DNA from: Candidatus Cloacimonadota bacterium
GTDB taxonomy: Bacteria; Cloacimonadota; Cloacimonadia; Cloacimonadales; Cloacimonadaceae
Length of the DNA: 8,809 nucleotides
Reading direction: 5' to 3'
Assembly: GCA_028703735.1 (NCBI GenBank)
Contig: JAQVMI010000059.1
Location: 1-8,809 of the forward strand
Shown piece after piece: positions 7,217 to 8,809 of this stretch. A program made the translations under genes and the position numbers. How positions within the stretch are numbered: the stretch's first letter is position 1; the number at the start of each line of letters is the position of its first letter. The notes beneath the pieces are model-generated. The model did not search any database and was not told the DNA's origin. It saw only the letters and a program-made list of their open reading frames with translations.

Positions 7217-7459
7217 ATTAATTGGAGCAAGGGCGATGCTTTTTTGGGGGAAGGCTACGCAGATTTGGCATGGCGCATGCAGAATGAATTTTCCTATTTG
7301 CAATCAGCATTGCTACAATCAATAAATGTATATATTGCATAGCGTAACAGATATACAACCATAAAACCGAAGATTAACCTTAGCTTGCTATATATGCCAA
7401 AACATAACACTATACAGTTTTACGATATGTTCCTAAGCCCTGATCCTCTTTGCTTTTAC

Positions 7460-7491
7460 CTGCTTGACAAATCAGAGCAGAGTTTTTTTTT
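7460..7491 (+). terminator. Terminator-like hairpin with T9 and no visible upstream gene
   Basis: CTGCTTGA (7460-7467), loop CAAA (7468-7471) and TCAGAGCAG (7472-7480) form an 8-bp stem with one bulged base, counting either a T-G wobble or a T-A pair at the bulge. It is followed by AG and nine T (7483-7491). This is the layout of a plus-strand intrinsic terminator. It lies about 245 bp before dnaA and there is no plus-strand gene upstream in the window. Confidence 0.5.
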
Positions 7492-7573
7492 GGCGAGGTG
7501 GTTTGTTTTGAAGTTTAGGTTTCACACTTAACTTACAATGTTAATGATTCTTAACCATTACAAGCTACCCTCC

Positions 7574-7582
7574 TGTGGATAA
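7574..7582 (-). promoter_or_regulatory. DnaA box 1 (perfect)
   Basis: The plus strand reads TGTGGATAA, which is TTATCCACA on the minus strand and a perfect match to the DnaA-box consensus. It starts 11 bp before the next box, so both lie on nearly the same helical face. Confidence 0.85.
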
Positions 7583-7584
7583 CT

Positions 7585-7593
7585 TGTGGATAA
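7585..7593 (-). promoter_or_regulatory. DnaA box 2 (perfect)
   Basis: A second perfect TTATCCACA (minus strand) separated by two bases from box 1 and in the same orientation. Closely paired boxes of this kind favour cooperative DnaA binding. Confidence 0.85.
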
Positions 7594-7643
7594 CTTTTAT
7601 AGATGAAGCAATTGGTGGACTTGCAGGATTTTGCTAAGTATCG

Positions 7644-7688
7644 CTACAGTAAATACATACATAGGCTAAGATGCGTAACTTACTGTAG
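7644..7688. repeat. 9-bp inverted repeat between DnaA boxes
   Basis: CTACAGTAA (7644-7652) and TTACTGTAG (7680-7688) are perfect reverse complements 27 bp apart, lying between DnaA boxes 2 and 3 in the dnaA leader. The pair could be an operator bound by a dimer or an mRNA stem; nothing here identifies the factor. Confidence 0.5.
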
Positions 7689-7698
7689 ATTAAAACCA

Positions 7699-7707
7699 TG
7701 TGGATAA
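7699..7707 (-). promoter_or_regulatory. DnaA box 3 (perfect), 28 bp before dnaA
   Basis: A third perfect TTATCCACA (minus strand), in the same orientation as boxes 1 and 2. Its closeness to the dnaA start makes repression of dnaA transcription or translation-leader occlusion by DnaA likely. Confidence 0.8.
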
Positions 7708-7735
7708 ACTAACGTTTTTAAAGGAATTAGAACTT

Positions 7736-8809
7736 ATGGATCAAGACATTTGGCAGAACATTCTGGATAAATTGGAAGAAAACATCAATCCCCAGAGCTT
7801 CAAAACCTGGTTTTCGGATACCAAGTTAGTTGATATGAGTGATACTGCCTTGATGATAAGGGTAGCCACGCAGTTTTCGGCTAATTACCTAAACCAAAAC
7901 TATAAAGAAGCCTTAAGTGAAATATCTTATAGCTTATATGGTCGTAAGTACGACATCCAGTTTAACACCAATCCCTATAGAACTGTTCACGAAAATAGTG
8001 ATGTGCCAGATTATAGCGGAAACCGTGTAACTCTTAATGCCAAACTAAACGAACGTTATACTTTCGAGGAATTTGTAGTGGGTAGAAACAATAATTTTGC
8101 CTCCAGTGCAGCAAAAGCAGTGGCGGAATCTCCCGGCTACACTTATAATCCTCTCTTTATTTACGGCGAAAGTGGAATGGGAAAAACACACCTGATGCAG
8201 GCTGTGGGAAATTTTGTGCTTAAAGAAGGACGCAATTGCTCCATATACTACACTACCTCGGAAGCCTTTACAAACGAGATGATAGATGGTATCAGAGGCA
8301 ATAAAATGCCGGATTTCAGGGCAAAATTCCGCAAGGTGGATTTGTTACTTGTGGATGATATCCACTTTTTATCACGCAAGGAAGGCACCCAGGAAGAGTT
8401 TTTTCATACCTTCAATGCTTTGTTTGAAAGCAAAAAACAGATCGTCTTAACTTCCGATAGACCACCCAAAGATATTCCGGACTTGGAAAAAAGGCTGGTA
8501 ACACGCTTTGAAAGCGGCTTATTATGCGATCTTAAGAATCCAGATTTTGAAACCAGGGTTGCAATTTTACGCAAAAAAGCAGAACCCGAAAATATTGTGC
8601 TTCACGACGATGTTTTCAATTTTATCGCCGATAGCATCACCAGTAGCGTTCGCGCTTTGGAAGGATCACTAATCAGAATACTGGCTTTTTCTTCTTATAA
8701 CAAGCTAAATCCCGAAGAAATTGACGTAAGCACTGTAGCAGAAATCCTTTCGGATATGATCTCGGAAAAACTAATAAACATCTCCCTGGATGCCATTACC
8801 AGACAAGTT
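7736..8809 (+). CDS. dnaA: Chromosomal replication initiator DnaA, 3' end beyond window
   Basis: 358 codons are visible, running to the edge. Domain I spans about 1-80 (IWQNILDKLEENI, then FKTWF, as in other DnaA proteins). A very short linker (about 82-104) takes the place of domain II. The AAA+ domain III begins at YTFEEFVVGRNNNFA (about 108-122). It shows Walker A GESGMGKT (144-151), Walker B LLLVDD (203-208), sensor 1 LTSDR (238-242), arginine finger R257 in RLVTRFESGL, and sensor 2 R306 in VRALEGSL. Domain IV, which binds DnaA boxes, is outside the window. The chosen ATG at 7736 gives the standard N-terminus and has AAGGA 10 nt upstream. Three perfect DnaA boxes lie 28-162 bp upstream, which fits autoregulation and/or origin function. 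Divergence from tpiA matches the usual arrangement of genes around oriC. Confidence 0.98.
   Translation, partial: MDQDIWQNILDKLEENINPQSFKTWFSDTKLVDMSDTALMIRVATQFSANYLNQNYKEALSEISYSLYGRKYDIQFNTNPYRTVHENSDVPDYSGNRVTLNAKLNERYTFEEFVVGRNNNFASSAAKAVAESPGYTYNPLFIYGESGMGKTHLMQAVGNFVLKEGRNCSIYYTTSEAFTNEMIDGIRGNKMPDFRAKFRKVDLLLVDDIHFLSRKEGTQEEFFHTFNALFESKKQIVLTSDRPPKDIPDLEKRLVTRFESGLLCDLKNPDFETRVAILRKKAEPENIVLHDDVFNFIADSITSSVRALEGSLIRILAFSSYNKLNPEEIDVSTVAEILSDMISEKLINISLDAITRQV

Larger units (their letters stand above)
6826..7735. other. Non-coding origin-like region between tpiA and dnaA
   Basis: This 910-bp gap has no reading frame that I judge to be a gene and no recognisable tRNA or other known RNA. 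It carries the candidate tpiA promoter, two inverted ~70-bp hairpin units, a 53-bp hairpin made of 11-bp repeats, an AT-rich stretch (about 7320-7440) that could act as an unwinding element, an orphan terminator-like hairpin, and three perfect DnaA boxes close to dnaA. Its position between divergently oriented genes next to dnaA is the common place for oriC. Origin function is inferred, not shown. Confidence 0.55.

Noticed and set aside
7226..7245. Second intrinsic terminator (AGCA/TGCT stem followed by T6)
   Set aside because: The stem has only four base pairs with a 7-nt loop, too weak to call.
7464..7469. TTGACA as a -35 element for dnaA
   Set aside because: The position expected for -10 falls in the T-run, and the hexamer is part of the terminator-like stem and loop.
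7537..7559. Bulged inverted repeat AATGTTAA/TTAACCATT before the DnaA boxes
   Set aside because: It is short and AT-rich, with a bulge; similar pairings are expected by chance in this stretch.

Overview
The window looks like chromosomal DNA from a moderately AT-rich bacterium, centred on a probable replication-origin region. A dnaA gene (plus strand, cut by the right edge) diverges from a run of five genes on the minus strand: tpiA, serS, a secreted 816-aa protein, a Wzz-like chain-length protein and a Wzy/WaaL-like membrane protein (cut by the left edge). Genes point away from the 910-bp tpiA-dnaA gap on both sides, as expected around oriC. I cannot name the organism from sequence alone. Composition, gene style and short palindromic repeats would fit a Gram-negative, anaerobe-type lineage such as Cloacimonadota, but this is a weak inference.

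Left part (1-6825, all minus strand). Gaps are 94 bp (tpiA-serS), 64 bp (serS-816-aa gene), 73 bp (to wzz-like) and 10 bp (to wzy-like), so the genes could be co-transcribed from a candidate promoter upstream of tpiA. The first two are housekeeping genes for glycolysis and serine tRNA charging. The last three suggest envelope or exported polysaccharide: a secreted glycoside-hydrolase-like protein, a two-membrane-segment chain-length regulator and a multi-pass polymerase/ligase.

Middle part (6826-7735). I see no convincing gene here. It is dense in structured DNA: two inverted copies of a ~70-bp imperfect hairpin (6945-7014, 7065-7135), a 53-bp near-perfect hairpin built of 11-bp repeats (7164-7216), an AT-rich stretch (~7320-7440), a plus-strand terminator-like hairpin with nine T (7460-7491) that has no visible gene to serve, and three perfect DnaA boxes (7574, 7585, 7699), two of them 11 bp apart. 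Together these support an oriC / dnaA-autoregulation assignment.

The most unusual small-scale signal is at the tpiA 3' end. Two perfect 22-bp hairpins abut each other (6022-6043, 6044-6065), form the last codons and stop of tpiA, and have complementary loops (TCCT and AGGA). They share a decamer, ATCAGGAGAT or its complement, that recurs once more as the Shine-Dalgarno region of serS (5936-5945). This looks like a small palindromic repeat family that has entered coding and translation-initiation sequence.
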